Positions 21,360 through 32,200 of a DNA stretch of 64,000 nucleotides are shown here, in pieces; position 1 is the first letter of the stretch, and every line of letters starts with the position of its first letter. Under the pieces are notes generated by a model. That model did no database searches and was not told the origin of the DNA. It was given only the letters and a program-made list of their open reading frames with translations. A program made the translations under genes and the position numbers. Origin of the DNA: Phialophora verrucosa (lineage: Eukaryota; Ascomycota; Eurotiomycetes; Chaetothyriales; Herpotrichiellaceae); the NCBI GenBank assembly GCA_002099365.1, contig MSED01000013.1, positions 124,001 through 188,000 of the forward strand, given 5' to 3'.

Positions 21360-22688
21360 TCAGCTCGCATCTACCTGTCTGTCCTTATCCCTTTCTCTCT
21401 CTCTGACAGCACCATCCTCGCCCTTGCTGGGTAACGGGTATGGACTGAAATCGCGACTGCTAGTGGAAAAGCTTGATTGCACCGGAGGATGCTTCTCACC
21501 GTTGCTGGGCTTGGTCTGTTGCGGGGGGAATTCGTGATTGTTCGGTACTGGCGTGTTCATCGAACTCGGTTCGGTTGAGACAGGACTGACAATTTCGTTC
21601 ATGATTCCATCACCCTCAAGCGTTACGGAGTTCAAGCCATGCAAGCCGCCCTCAATATCCCTGACCAGGCGCACGAACTCTTCTGGCACAAGTCCGCTTT
21701 CCCCAGTCCGAGGATCTTCCGCCACCAGCCAGCCCTGACCATGTCGATAAGACACTAAGATTATCTGCCCTTCTTTGAGCGGTAACTCATTTTGGTGCTC
21801 GCTCTCGAAATCAAACAGTGCAACAGCTTTGCCGTGCATTTCCTCGTCGGGGCTGGCGATGGTGAATGAGTAGTCCTTGGAGAACCTTGCATCGCCATCA
21901 GCGTCTGAAGATTCATCTTCCGACACATGCTCTTCCGGAGCGGAGGGAGATGGATTCCGTTGCAAGGGTTTGGCGAAATTCGAATCGCGATGTTGTGGTC
22001 CACGAGGGAAGCGCAGCGCATTGTTGTTAAATGTCTCCACGGCTTCGCCAGGCCCATCTTCGGGATGAACGGAGCTCCCAACCACAAACCCGCGATTGGG
22101 ACCTGCTGCGCCGGGGGACCTCCCGCGCTCGTTGGATTTCCGCTTTTTATGTCGGCTGGTGGTTACAATGGGAGACTGGATATCCTCGTCTTCGCTATAA
22201 GGCGGCCCATCGTCTTTGAAGCTCATTGCAGGTAACCGGTCCCTGCTGAACCCACCAAAATTCGTTTCCGTGATCCATGGAAGAGGTGCAGACCACGGTC
22301 CTCTTGAATCCTCCCATGTCGATACTGCAGGATCTGACAGCCTCCTTGACTCGCTTGCCGGCGTTGACAGACCCGATGAGTTAGGGGGAGGCCCGTAGTG
22401 TAGAGGATGTGTGGTAAAGTATGCAAAGTCTCGCACGACAGTATAAGGTAGACTGGAGTGGAAGGCAGGAAAGACATGCGACGCCGGCCGAGACTGGGGC
22501 TGATGTGAAGCCTTGGAGTTTGTGGAGAAGGACGACATCCGTCTGTCAGCATATGATGTTGGTCTTTGTGCACTCGTCCGTCGCGGAGTCGGGGTAGTGG
22601 TGATCAGAGGAGGGAGCTGAGGAGGAGAGGTGGTTTGCGCTGCCAGAGGAGGGGACATCGTGGGAGGTGAGGCTGTGATTGTGGCCAT
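21360..22688 (-). CDS. SH3-domain protein, Nbp2/Skb5-like
   Basis: Read as one exon of 442 residues from ATG 22688, which has an A at -3. A single SH3 domain lies at about residues 287-345: ALFDFESEHQNELPL, then EGQIILVSYRHGQGWLVAED, then GLVPEEFVRL. This sequence is close to yeast Nbp2 and fission-yeast Skb5, adaptors that recruit phosphatases or PAK kinase to MAPK pathways. The N-terminal half is Pro/Ser/Thr-rich and disordered. The region between domains carries an acidic DEDE block and a basic KKRK. The reading frame stays open upstream of the ATG to a TAG near 22837 and reads as basic Ser/Arg-rich protein. That TAG overlaps a CATTAG acceptor, so an upstream first exon is possible. Confidence 0.82.
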   Translation of the reverse strand: MATITASPPTMSPPLAAQTTSPPQLPPLITTTPTPRRTSAQRPTSYADRRMSSFSTNSKASHQPQSRPASHVFPAFHSSLPYTVVRDFAYFTTHPLHYGPPPNSSGLSTPASESRRLSDPAVSTWEDSRGPWSAPLPWITETNFGGFSRDRLPAMSFKDDGPPYSEDEDIQSPIVTTSRHKKRKSNERGRSPGAAGPNRGFVVGSSVHPEDGPGEAVETFNNNALRFPRGPQHRDSNFAKPLQRNPSPSAPEEHVSEDESSDADGDARFSKDYSFTIASPDEEMHGKAVALFDFESEHQNELPLKEGQIILVSYRHGQGWLVAEDPRTGESGLVPEEFVRLVRDIEGGLHGLNSVTLEGDGIMNEIVSPVSTEPSSMNTPVPNNHEFPPQQTKPSNGEKHPPVQSSFSTSSRDFSPYPLPSKGEDGAVRERERDKDRQVDAS

Positions 22689-23913
22689 GCTGACCAGAGG
22701 AGAGGTGAACCCGCCGCCAGATATCGATGGCAAGGAGGAAGAAGCCCGAGCAAAAAGAATAGAAGGACTGGATTTGGCGGTCGAGGCGCGTCTACTGCCA
22801 CGACGGCAGCGCGAGGGGCTTCGAAAGGCGGGCGGCTAATGAGTGTCAAAAGTACCAATGGCGGCGGTGAATCTGGATGATCGGACAACAGAGCGCGCTT
22901 ATGAGGAAAGAAGGCAGAATGAAAGGATGGAAGTCGCAGACTCGTGCAGAAGCTAGCTGCAGACGCTGAAGATGATGTTGATTAGGAATTGTAGAGAGAA
23001 GAACGAGAACAGTTCTCCCCAGACGAGCAATTAGGCGAGGCGAGAAAGGCGAGACTGCAAGAAATACGCCAGATCTAAATATAGACCCATCCCCCCAGAG
23101 GGAAGATTAGAAGAGCACCCAAGTCATGCAATGGCGCGTTGTCTCCAGGTGGTCAGCGCAGCTTCAGGGACGGCGGGATGCAGAGAGGGTGGCGAGCTAC
23201 ACGGTGAATAGGGAGTCACCAGAATTGATGGAATTCATCGAGTTGAGCCGGTTGCTGTGGGAAGCCACCATGGATTGGAAGTCGAATTGGTAGAGCAGCC
23301 CACCGGTTAAGGCTGGCTGTCTGAGGCCAACCACAAGCCGCTGACGGCTCCCCACAAGTGTTTCAGGTGGCCGAGTCAGGCATAGGAAAAGAACGAGTTT
23401 CACATTCCATGGAGTTGGTTAGCTCGCGTATCACCACGAATTTCATGGACCACCGACATCGACTTTCCACAAGCCATCAGCAGAGTTAACTGAGCTCTAA
23501 GAGCCAGCTCCGTTTTCGGAGAATAGCGCATCTCTCGTTTGCCCATCAAGTGCGCATTTTGATATCACGGATTAGCGACACAACGTCGAGCCGAAATTTT
23601 GAACAGCTCACTGGCTGATCGAAGCAACATCGTTCTCAGATTTCAGATGCGCCAGTCTCCAATCTTCTAGAACATTATTGATGGCAAGTCACTTCCCACT
23701 CACTGCATGATCTGCCGCTTTCGTACCATGATGATCACCATATTGGAGCTGTCCTAGTTCACGCTGCGGACATCCACAATACGCAACTTAAACATCTGAA
23801 CTCCCTCATCTTCAGTTCATTTTCTGCGCCTCGAACCACCCCAAGATGTCGCACTGACAACACGAACAGCAACGAATATGATCGCCTTGCCGCAATAAAT
23901 ACGTCCATTTACC
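22689..23913. other. Divergent promoter region, SH3 gene/SSU72
   Basis: This 1.2-kb gap between divergent genes holds both promoters. The part next to 22689 may include an additional SH3-gene exon or a 5'-UTR intron (see that gene). Elsewhere no coding frame or repeat is seen. Confidence 0.5.
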
Positions 23914-24882
23914 ATGTCTGTCGACCCTCGGCGGGCCCGCCTCCAGGCACGCACACAGACCCCTCAACCCGCAACATCAATATCACAACCTCCTTCCGCT
24001 CCTGCCGTGGCATCAACGCCCGTACCAGTTGAACCGCCAGTGCAGCCAGGGCCAACAACGTCGCCATTTCTCGACGGGAATGTGGACTCGCCCCCCAAAA
24101 CTTCTACAACAGTAACAGCATCAGCACCCGCTCCCTCCGAAGCTCCTTCCTCCGCCGACGATGTCCCCTTCAAACTGAAATTCTGCACCGTCTGCGCCTC
24201 AAACAACAACCGCTCCATGGAAGCACACCTCCGCCTCTCCACGTCCTCCCACGCCTATCCAGTAATATCCTTCGGCACAGGATCCTACGTCCGCCTCCCT
24301 GGGCCTAGCATTTCACAGCCACAGGTATATAACTTCAATACGACTAGTTACACCAAGATGTACGAGGAACTCAGTGCGCAGGATGCCCGGCTGTATAGGA
24401 ACAATGGCATCTTAAACATGTTGGATCGGAATCGCAAGATCAAGTGGGGTCCGGAACGGTTTCATGATTGGATCGTCGGAAACCCAAGGATGGAAGCCCT
24501 CAATCGTGGCGACAAAGGAGCCATGGGCGCCGAAGGCGGTGTGGTGGATGTGATCTTCACATGCGAGGAACGATGCTGGGATGCTGTGGTGGACAACCTC
24601 TTAGATCGCGGGGCGCCCCTAAACCGGCCGGTGCATGTATTCAACATTGACATCAAAGACAATCACGAAGAAGCGCTCGTGGGAGGGGCGGCGATCTTGG
24701 AGTTGGCAGACAGCCTGAATGAAGCAGCGATCCAGGAGCGGAAGATAGGCGGTGCCCAAGGCTGGGAGAATGGAACAGGAGCTGCGAGAATGAGCTTCGA
24801 TGAGAAGGTACCCGAGATCCTCGCTAGGTGGCAGGAGCGGTGGCCAAACTTGCCGGCTTTGTGGACGCTGTCGTGGTTTTAA
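23914..24882 (+). CDS. ssu72: RNA polymerase II CTD phosphatase SSU72
   Basis: One exon, 322 residues. The catalytic signature C-x5-R of SSU72 is present as CASNNNRS, with Cys94 and Arg100. The general-acid loop NIDIKDNHEEA sits near residue 245, and FGTGSYVRLPGP and the YTKMYEEL segment are family-typical. The domain is preceded by about 85 Pro/Ala/Thr-rich residues, an extension seen in filamentous-fungal homologues and absent from the yeast enzyme of about 206 residues. SSU72 dephosphorylates Ser5/Ser7 of the polymerase II CTD and belongs to the cleavage and polyadenylation factor. Active-site residues are intact. Confidence 0.95.
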   Translation: MSVDPRRARLQARTQTPQPATSISQPPSAPAVASTPVPVEPPVQPGPTTSPFLDGNVDSPPKTSTTVTASAPAPSEAPSSADDVPFKLKFCTVCASNNNRSMEAHLRLSTSSHAYPVISFGTGSYVRLPGPSISQPQVYNFNTTSYTKMYEELSAQDARLYRNNGILNMLDRNRKIKWGPERFHDWIVGNPRMEALNRGDKGAMGAEGGVVDVIFTCEERCWDAVVDNLLDRGAPLNRPVHVFNIDIKDNHEEALVGGAAILELADSLNEAAIQERKIGGAQGWENGTGAARMSFDEKVPEILARWQERWPNLPALWTLSWF

Positions 24883-25037
24883 TGCGAAAGGCAACCCCAG
24901 CTAGAACTGATGAGGGACGATTGTTGCTCGAATTAGCGACGGCGCTGGCGGAGTTGAAACATGAGTGATGGCAGCTGGATATCTCAGTTCGATTGCTCTA
25001 ATGCACATCTATATCGTGTCCTTAACTCTATCGGATT

Positions 25038-26060
25038 CTACAATTTGCTCCCCTTGTCAATGCCCTTCTCCCTCCTCTCCTTCAGAACCTCATTTCTCAG
25101 CCCAACTTCTACATCTCTTGGGCCCTCCTTGTTGAACTTCACAAGCACAACATACTCCTCATCACCCTTCAGCTCGCTGCCTTTCAACTCCGGGCCCGGT
25201 TTGTCCAACGCCAGAACTGACCGTCCGTCCTCGCCGAAGCTCATACCGATTGGACTGATGAACTTTTCCTTCCAGGGCACAGGATGACCCTCGGTTTCAA
25301 TCCTCTTCTTCAGAACCTCCCGCTTCCTGAGCACGTCCTCCTTGGCGTCGCCCGGCCCATCTAATGTTTCAGACACGAGATACAACAGCAGAAATTGCGG
25401 CGGAAACAGGATGATCTGCCCACTCCGCGCCATACTCAGCCAATCCCTCGCCTTCCTCCACTCCGGCGCCATCGTCTCAATCCGGTCGGCCGTCGCATGG
25501 ACACTCGGATTCCCCTGCTCAGACGGGTCCACAAAGTATATGTACATCTGGGTCGTGAACCTCTTGGGTACGTTTGGCGGAGTCACCCAGTGCGTGAACG
25601 GCAGCAGGCGATCTGTGTCCAGCACGGCATTCGGCCCGGAAATTTGGGCAAGCCATTCCTTGAATTGTAACTTGTTGCTGTGGACGGCTTGTCTGCCGGC
25701 CTTTCGCGTCTCGCGCGAGATCCGCAGGAGGGATTTCGCGGAGCTGGACGACCGAGCAAGGAGGATGCCCGTTTCCTCGAAGAGTTCGCGGATGGCGCCG
25801 GTGCGGTAGGCGAGCGAGTCTATATGTCGCTTTACATCCTTCGGATCGGAGGGAAGATCTCCGTCAGAGGCCTCGAGGTTTCCGCCCGGGAAAACGTGCG
25901 CCGAGGGGAACGCGCTGGAGGTTTGAACGCGGTGAAGAAGCAGGATTTCGTTGGACGGCGAGACTAGGATTATGCTAGCGGAGGGTGAGGCAGGAGCGGG
26001 CGATTTATGTTCCGAGTAGCCACGCACTTCGAACTTGGGCTTCGTGGAAGGTTTGGACAT
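25038..26060 (-). CDS. Nudix hydrolase, NUDT19/CoA-diphosphatase-like, C-terminal SKL
   Basis: The preferred start is ATG 26060, giving 340 residues; the frame remains open upstream and includes an ATG at 26339. The Nudix fold is clear: FPGGNLE (57-63) followed, after an insertion of about 27 residues, by RELFEETGI (91-99). The long insertion inside the Nudix box is characteristic of the NUDT19 group. Conserved elements downstream include THWVTPP and RFTTQMY. The protein ends in Ser-Lys-Leu, a type 1 peroxisomal targeting signal. NUDT7/NUDT19 and yeast Pcd1 are peroxisomal CoA diphosphatases, so the enzyme probably hydrolyses CoA or acyl-CoA there. If the upstream ATG at 26339 were used, an Arg/Ser-rich, mitochondria-like leader would be added. 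Confidence 0.88.
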   Translation of the reverse strand: MSKPSTKPKFEVRGYSEHKSPAPASPSASIILVSPSNEILLLHRVQTSSAFPSAHVFPGGNLEASDGDLPSDPKDVKRHIDSLAYRTGAIRELFEETGILLARSSSSAKSLLRISRETRKAGRQAVHSNKLQFKEWLAQISGPNAVLDTDRLLPFTHWVTPPNVPKRFTTQMYIYFVDPSEQGNPSVHATADRIETMAPEWRKARDWLSMARSGQIILFPPQFLLLYLVSETLDGPGDAKEDVLRKREVLKKRIETEGHPVPWKEKFISPIGMSFGEDGRSVLALDKPGPELKGSELKGDEEYVVLVKFNKEGPRDVEVGLRNEVLKERREKGIDKGSKL

Positions 26061-26728
26061 GGCGTGGATTGTAGGCCTGGCGGGACTAAAGAGTGACCGA
26101 TGTACGCGGGCGTGGAGCCGGGTAGGAGATTTAGGCAAGGGTTCTCGGCTGGACCAGTGAAGTTGGCTGAATCGTCTAGTTGATGAGGAAGGTCTATAGT
26201 TATGTTTCTGCGTACGTGAACTTGTTATCGAGACGTGGGCGGCTGAACTTAAGCCTCTGACTTCGACAAGGGAAGGAAAGAAAACTGAGAAAGAGGCGGG
26301 CAACGACCTATATGGGGATACTGAGGACAATATCCGCATCGAGATATTCCTGGACGGGAAACAGTGAGAGTGACCGAGGCTGAACAAAGAGAGCGACTGG
26401 TGGTAAGACAGAGGGATGGAGCAGCATTCGCTCGTTCGGTTGTAAGATGTTGGTCGAGCAGCAGAATCTCCACACGCCGTGGGGAGGCACGCGAGCGGGC
26501 CGAGGTCCATCAATTTCCTCGCGAATCGTGAGAGATGTTTGATTTCTATGCACAGAGTATCGAGACATTTGTTCAGAAGACAGTCATCCAGTTCGTACGC
26601 CTCATCAACCACTGGTATCGAACTCCCGCTGTGTTCGACGCCCTCTCGCCATCGAAACGCCCATGTCGGTGGTTACCTGACACTTAAGAATTATTGGCAC
26701 CAAGTCTAATGGTGCCATATGCCGCTGC
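26061..26728. other. Intergenic; upstream of the Nudix gene
   Basis: About 670 bp between the Nudix start and the IMPDH stop, both on minus. The same frame as the Nudix gene continues open as far as 26612 but lacks recognisable conservation, so it may be leader or an alternative N-terminus. Confidence 0.45.
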
Positions 26729-28618
26729 TCAAGAGTAGAGCTTCTTCTCGAAGCTGTCCAGCCCATGGACGTTGCCCTCTGCTTGAGCACTGACAGTCCG
26801 GAGCTCAAATCGCACCTTGCCGCTATTAACCTCGTCCCGAAACTCGACTAGGCTCTTGACGCCGATGTCTTGCATGGAATGTTGGAGACCGGCTAGCAGG
26901 TAAGGTACGAATTTGGTGACAGAGCCGCGATCCAGAACAGATCCTGATACACCCTGAGCGACCAGCAGTCGGTCACCTTCCGAGAAGTACCGGGCTGTTC
27001 CTGCATTGGCCTTGGAGTTCTTGACTCCACCGCCAGCTTTCTTGTCCTCCATTGCGTCGATGCTGCCCATCCCACGATAAGCCTTGACAAGCTTACCTTC
27101 GCGGTTTATGTATGATTGACCTGGAGACTCAGTGGTACCGGCTAGGAGACCACCCATCATGACCGTGGAGGCACCCATTGCAATGCCCTTGACGATGTGC
27201 CCAACATTTTGGATGCCACCGTCCGCGATGCAAGGGACGCCGAACTTTGCAGCAAATGATGCCACAGCATGCACAGCAGTAGCCTGAGGACGACCCACAG
27301 CCATGACCTCTTGTGTGATGCAAGCGCTGCCGCTACCCATGCCAATTCTCAGACCATCGGCGCCAGCAGCAATCAGGTTCGCAGCTTGTTCCCGAGTCAC
27401 CACATTTCCAGCGATGACGTCGAGCTGTGGGTACTTCTCTTTGATGTATTTGACCATGTCGACCTGGTACATGCTGTTTCCTTGGCTGCTATCCAGAATT
27501 ACAATGTCCAAGCCAGCATCCACCAGCTTCTGCAGTCGATTCCTGTCGTCTGGTCTGGTACCAATCGCGGCAGCTGCAATAAGCTGTTTGGAATGTGGCA
27601 ATTTGGAAGCTAGGGGGAAGTTGAGGTTCTTGAGAAGATCAGAGCGTGAGAGCAGAGAAACCAGGTTGCCCTCCGAGTCGACGATGGGCAATTTGCCCTT
27701 TCTGGACTTTCGGAGGACGTCGTTAGCCTCTGCGAGGGTAGTGCCAGATGGGGCCGTGATCAGGTCTTTCGACATGACCTCGGTGACCAGGTCCTCTGAA
27801 TTTGGGTGGAACTGTATGTCTCTTGTGGTGATGATACCAATCAGCTTGGAGTGAAGCTGACCGCTCTCTGCGAGTTTGTCAGCTGCTGCTCACACTGGCG
27901 CACTGACGATTGAAATGGCAAATTGCGAGGTTTTCAGACAGAAATCTCCATATGTCCCCATTGCAAGTTCATGCTGCGGATGAACGAAAGTTTAAAAGGG
28001 TAAATGTGTTTGGACATCATTTGAGAGAAAGACACGGCGGCTAGGCTGTGCACGTACCTGTGACAGGGAAACCACCAAAACCCCACTTCTCCTTGAGCTC
28101 TTTGGCTTCACCTACGGTTGTCTTGGGAGACAGGACGATGGGATCTGAAATAAACCCGTTTTCGTATCTCTTGACTTTCCTGACCATATCGGCTTGTTCA
28201 TCAGCTGAGCAGTTGTGATGGATGACGCCTAGTCCACCCAGCAGAGCCATGTGTATAGCCATAGACTCTTCTGTGACGGTGTCCATGGGCGATGAAAGGA
28301 GGGGCGTCTTGAGGGAGATTCGCTTTGTTACTGGAGAATCGAGGGCGACTTCAGACGCGGCGAAGCCTGTGCATGCGGGTTAGACACGCGACTTCGCGAC
28401 AGGCTTGATGGATCTCAAGTACCAATGTAGCCAGGGAGAACAAGGAAGTCGTTGTAGGTCAAGGCACCGTTCTCCTTCGAGTTGAGAAGGCTCGTGATGT
28501 CAAGGCCATCGCGAGACTCGTAGGACTCGAGGACATGCAGGGCCTTTCGGTAGTCCAGCACCTCAACCTTGCGGCTGATAGGAGTGCCGTTGGCAACATC
28601 TCCGTTGGCAACAGGCAT
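26729..28618 (-). CDS. Inosine-5'-monophosphate dehydrogenase
   Basis: Three exons, 28618-28423, 28366-28058 and 27867-26729, give 547 residues, the normal IMPDH length. The introns are 56 and 190 nt; the second has a GCTGAC branch point. The TIM barrel begins with LTYNDFLVLPG. Two CBS domains occupy about residues 120-235. The catalytic loop reads GSGSACITQE with the nucleophilic Cys near residue 351. The IMP-binding DGGIQNVGHI and flap region AYRGMGSIDAM are intact. The enzyme converts IMP to XMP, the committed step of GTP synthesis, in the cytosol, and is the target of mycophenolic acid. No resistance-like second copy or biosynthetic cluster is visible nearby. It is divergent from IQGAP. 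Confidence 0.97.
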
Positions 28619-29244
28619 CTTGAGGATTCGGGCAAGTATGGTTTTCAGCAGAGTCTCGAACCACGTCTGCTGGGGGTCAGCGAGGGCCTTTCCAGAGAAA
28701 AGGGAAAAATTCCTCGTCCTGCGAGAATTCACAAAGAATAGGCGGAGAGAAAGTGGGTCTCGGGGGTTGCCAAGCTCCGGCTCCAGTCCCCTGCAATTGG
28801 TGGGCTACTCTTGCCAATCAGCACCACGGAGTGCTTGTACAGTTGGTTGCCGTACTGCTCCGCCGTAGGAGTCGCCGTGCACGCCTTGACACGATTAAGG
28901 TGGGGCTAAGAATCCATTGTTTTCGTTTTGCCCGATGTGGACATCTTCAGCGTCAACTCCAAGTTTTCCATCAGTGAACACTTCAGGCATGATGTCTAAC
29001 CTTTTCAACTCACTGGATGCATAGAAAGACACTGCTTTGATGGCTTCGGTCGACCCTTGAAGAACCAGTGAATTATTGAACTCTTTCTTTCTGATCTCTG
29101 GAGCCGCATGTGCAACAAGCTGATGCGGCCACATTGACGACCTGGTTGATACCAAGCACAAGCAATTGAGGATGTGCCGTAAGCCTCGAGTACGACCTCA
29201 CTGGACTTCTTCGCATGATCACCTAGTTTCTAGCCTCTCCCGGG
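28619..29244. other. Divergent promoter region, IMPDH/IQGAP
   Basis: 626 bp between two divergent start codons, so it must contain both promoters. The IMPDH frame stays open upstream of its ATG, but MPVANGD is the natural start. No TATA consensus is evident, consistent with housekeeping promoters. Confidence 0.55.
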
Positions 29245-32200
29245 ATGTCGCACTACGCTCTCCGCCGCGCACAGACGGACGACCAGTACAGCCTACCTCA
29301 TCGACAAACCTCAGTAGCATCGACTGCGTCTTCAGCCTACTCTGCTGCATCCAGTGCCTTTTTACCAAGCCGAACCAGCACTGTGACTTCGACCAACTCC
29401 AGCATTTACTCAAGAGACTCTCTTGGGCATAAACGTTCCAACACCACAACCGAAATGACACCTACGAAGCCTTACGCTGGAAGCAGCAGCGTCGAGAACA
29501 GTCCCGACCACGTATACCGTAATATCCGTCAATCCCTGCGACCCCTGCCTCAAGCTCCTTCACCGACCGCGAAGCCTAGCGGAAAACGCTCCAGTCCTTA
29601 CCATGCCCGAGCCCAAACCATCGACCACTTCCCTCAAGCGTATTCCGAAGATTTGTTCGTTGACAAGCAACACCTGCTTGAGCATCATCAGGACTCTCAC
29701 AATGCAAGACCGCACCTTCATCATAGTATGACGAGCCCGCACGGCAACACGTTTAAAGCGCCCGATCTTCAGGACCTGCAGAAGTCTTCTACAGGCTATC
29801 TGAAAACTCTATCCAGATTCGCACAAAATGGCGAGGCAGAAGAATTTGGAATCTCCCGACCTGGCCAATCTGTTGTTGGACTGCACAATCGAAGACAATT
29901 GAAGCGTACGGACTCGGTTGCACTCGGCGGGCGTCCTGCGGCTAAGAGCTATGGCTGGGGTGACAGGAACTGGATGGACAAACAGCGCCAATTCTTACAG
30001 GCATACGAATATCTCTGCCACATTGGCGAGGCCAAGGAGTGGATCGAAGATATCATCGACAAACAAATCCCGCCTATCGTGCAGCTGGAGGAGGGCCTTC
30101 GCGACGGCGTAACTTTGGCGGAGATTGTCCAGGCTTTTCATCCCGATCAGAAGCTGAGAATCTTCCGCAACCCAAAACTCCAGTTCAAGCACTCCGACAA
30201 CATTGTCCTGTTCTTCCGATTTTTGGAAGTTGTGGGTCTGCCTGATCTCTTCCGATTCGAGCTGATCGACCTGTACGAGAAGAAGAACATTCCCAAGGTC
30301 ATATACTGCATTCATGCCCTGTCATGGCTCCTCTACCGCAAAGGCATGGTCGATTTTCGCATTGGAAATCTGGTTGGCCAACTTGAATTTGAGCATCATG
30401 AACTAGAGCAGACACAGCGTGGACTGGACAAAGCTGGCGTCAGTATGCCGAGCTTCTCAGGTATGGGTGCAAGCTTCGGCGAGCCAGAGCCTGACCCTGA
30501 GCCTGAACCGGTGGAGACCGAGGACGAGCGGATAGAACGAGCGCTGCATGAGCAAGAAGCGGTCATTGTGGACTTCCAGAACCAAGTCAGGGGTGCTCTG
30601 GTCCGATTGCGACTGGGTGACATGATGCAGCAGCTCTGGGATGCTGAGAGCATTATTGTCGATCTTCAATCTCAAATTCGTGGTGACTGGTCAAGGCAGA
30701 TTGCTGAATACAGGCTCGATATGCAGCGTTTTGCTACAAGCCTCCAAGCTGCCACTCGCGGGTTTCTGGCGAGGCAGAGACAAATCAGGACAAAGCAAAC
30801 ATGGAAATCGACAGAAGATAAGGTTCTCAAGCTTCAAAGTCTCTTCAGAGCAGACCGAGTCCGCGCTGAAACTCGCACCTTGAAGTCTCAATTCCGGAAA
30901 CACGACCCTGGCATTCGCAACCTACAAGCAGCCATCCGAGGAGCGCTCTCTAGGCGAGATGCTTTCGATCAGTACGAAGAGACCAGGACAGCGGAAAATG
31001 AAGTCCTCAGCCTTCAAGCCAGAATCCGTGGTATGCTGGCTCGGAGTCAGCTGCAAAATGATTATGCGAGTCTAGAACTACATTCTCGGCCCGTGATTCA
31101 GCTCCAAGCTGCGGTACGAGCTTTGGTTGCAAGGGCGGCTCATGGCAGAATGCACAACGCTCTTCGGGAGTCTGCACCAAAATGGATCGACCTCCAAGCC
31201 GCTGCTCGAGCTGGTCAAGTGCGTGCTGGTCTCGCGCGGCTGAAACTGTCTCTGAGGTCGCATTCGTCCTCTGTTGGCAAATTTCAGGCAGCTTTGAGGG
31301 GAGCTAATGTGAGGGAAAAGTACAGCTCGCTCAAGCTTGCCCTGTTCCGACAGTCTTCTTCCACCACTCCTCTACAAGCTGTCATCCGCGGATACAGCCT
31401 GAGACATGAATTGAAGAGCCAACGACAATTGCTGGACAGACAGATTCCACGCATCAGTCAACTACAAGCACTGGGAAGAGGCGCACTCCTCCGTATCCAG
31501 ACTGCAGAACTGCTGAGCGAACTTGACGACATTCAAGAGGGAGTAATCCAACTGCAAGCTCTGTCGCGAGCCATGCTCTGCCGCGCCCGTGTTGGTGACC
31601 TATTGAGCGAATTGGAAGCACACGAGGTATCGATAACACAGCTGCAGGCAATTATCAGAGCAACTGCAATTCGAGTTCGCTTCGCTGAGAAGCAGCGCCA
31701 CTACAAGGAGAACATGGAGAAGGTCGTCAAAATTCAAAGTGTGGTGCGAGCCAAGATTCAGGGTAAGGCATACAAGAGCCTGACCGCAGGCAAGAACCCG
31801 CCTGTTGGGACTTTGAAAGGGTTTGTCCACCTATTGAACGACAGTGATTTCGACTTCGAGGAGGAAGTGGAATTTGAGCGGCTTCGAAAGACTGTGGTGC
31901 AGCATGTACGACAGAACGAGCTTGCCGACCAGTACATCACCCAGCTAGACATCAAGATCGCATTGTTGGTGAAGAATAAGATCACGCTGGATGAAGTCGT
32001 CAAGCACCAGAGACACTTTGGTGGCCATGTGGGTACCCTCTTGCCAAACTCCGACATTGCTTCGAAGGACCCATTCGATCTGAAGGCGCTCAACAAGACC
32101 TCGCGTCGCAAACTGGAACATTACCAAGAGCTTTTCTTCTTACTTCAGACACAGCCACAGTACCTTTCCAGGCTGCTCAGGCGCATCCGAGAACAGGCCA

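Noticed and set aside
26729..28618. Mycophenolic-acid-type resistance copy of IMPDH
   Set aside because: Only one IMPDH and no polyketide or tailoring genes nearby; it looks like the housekeeping gene.
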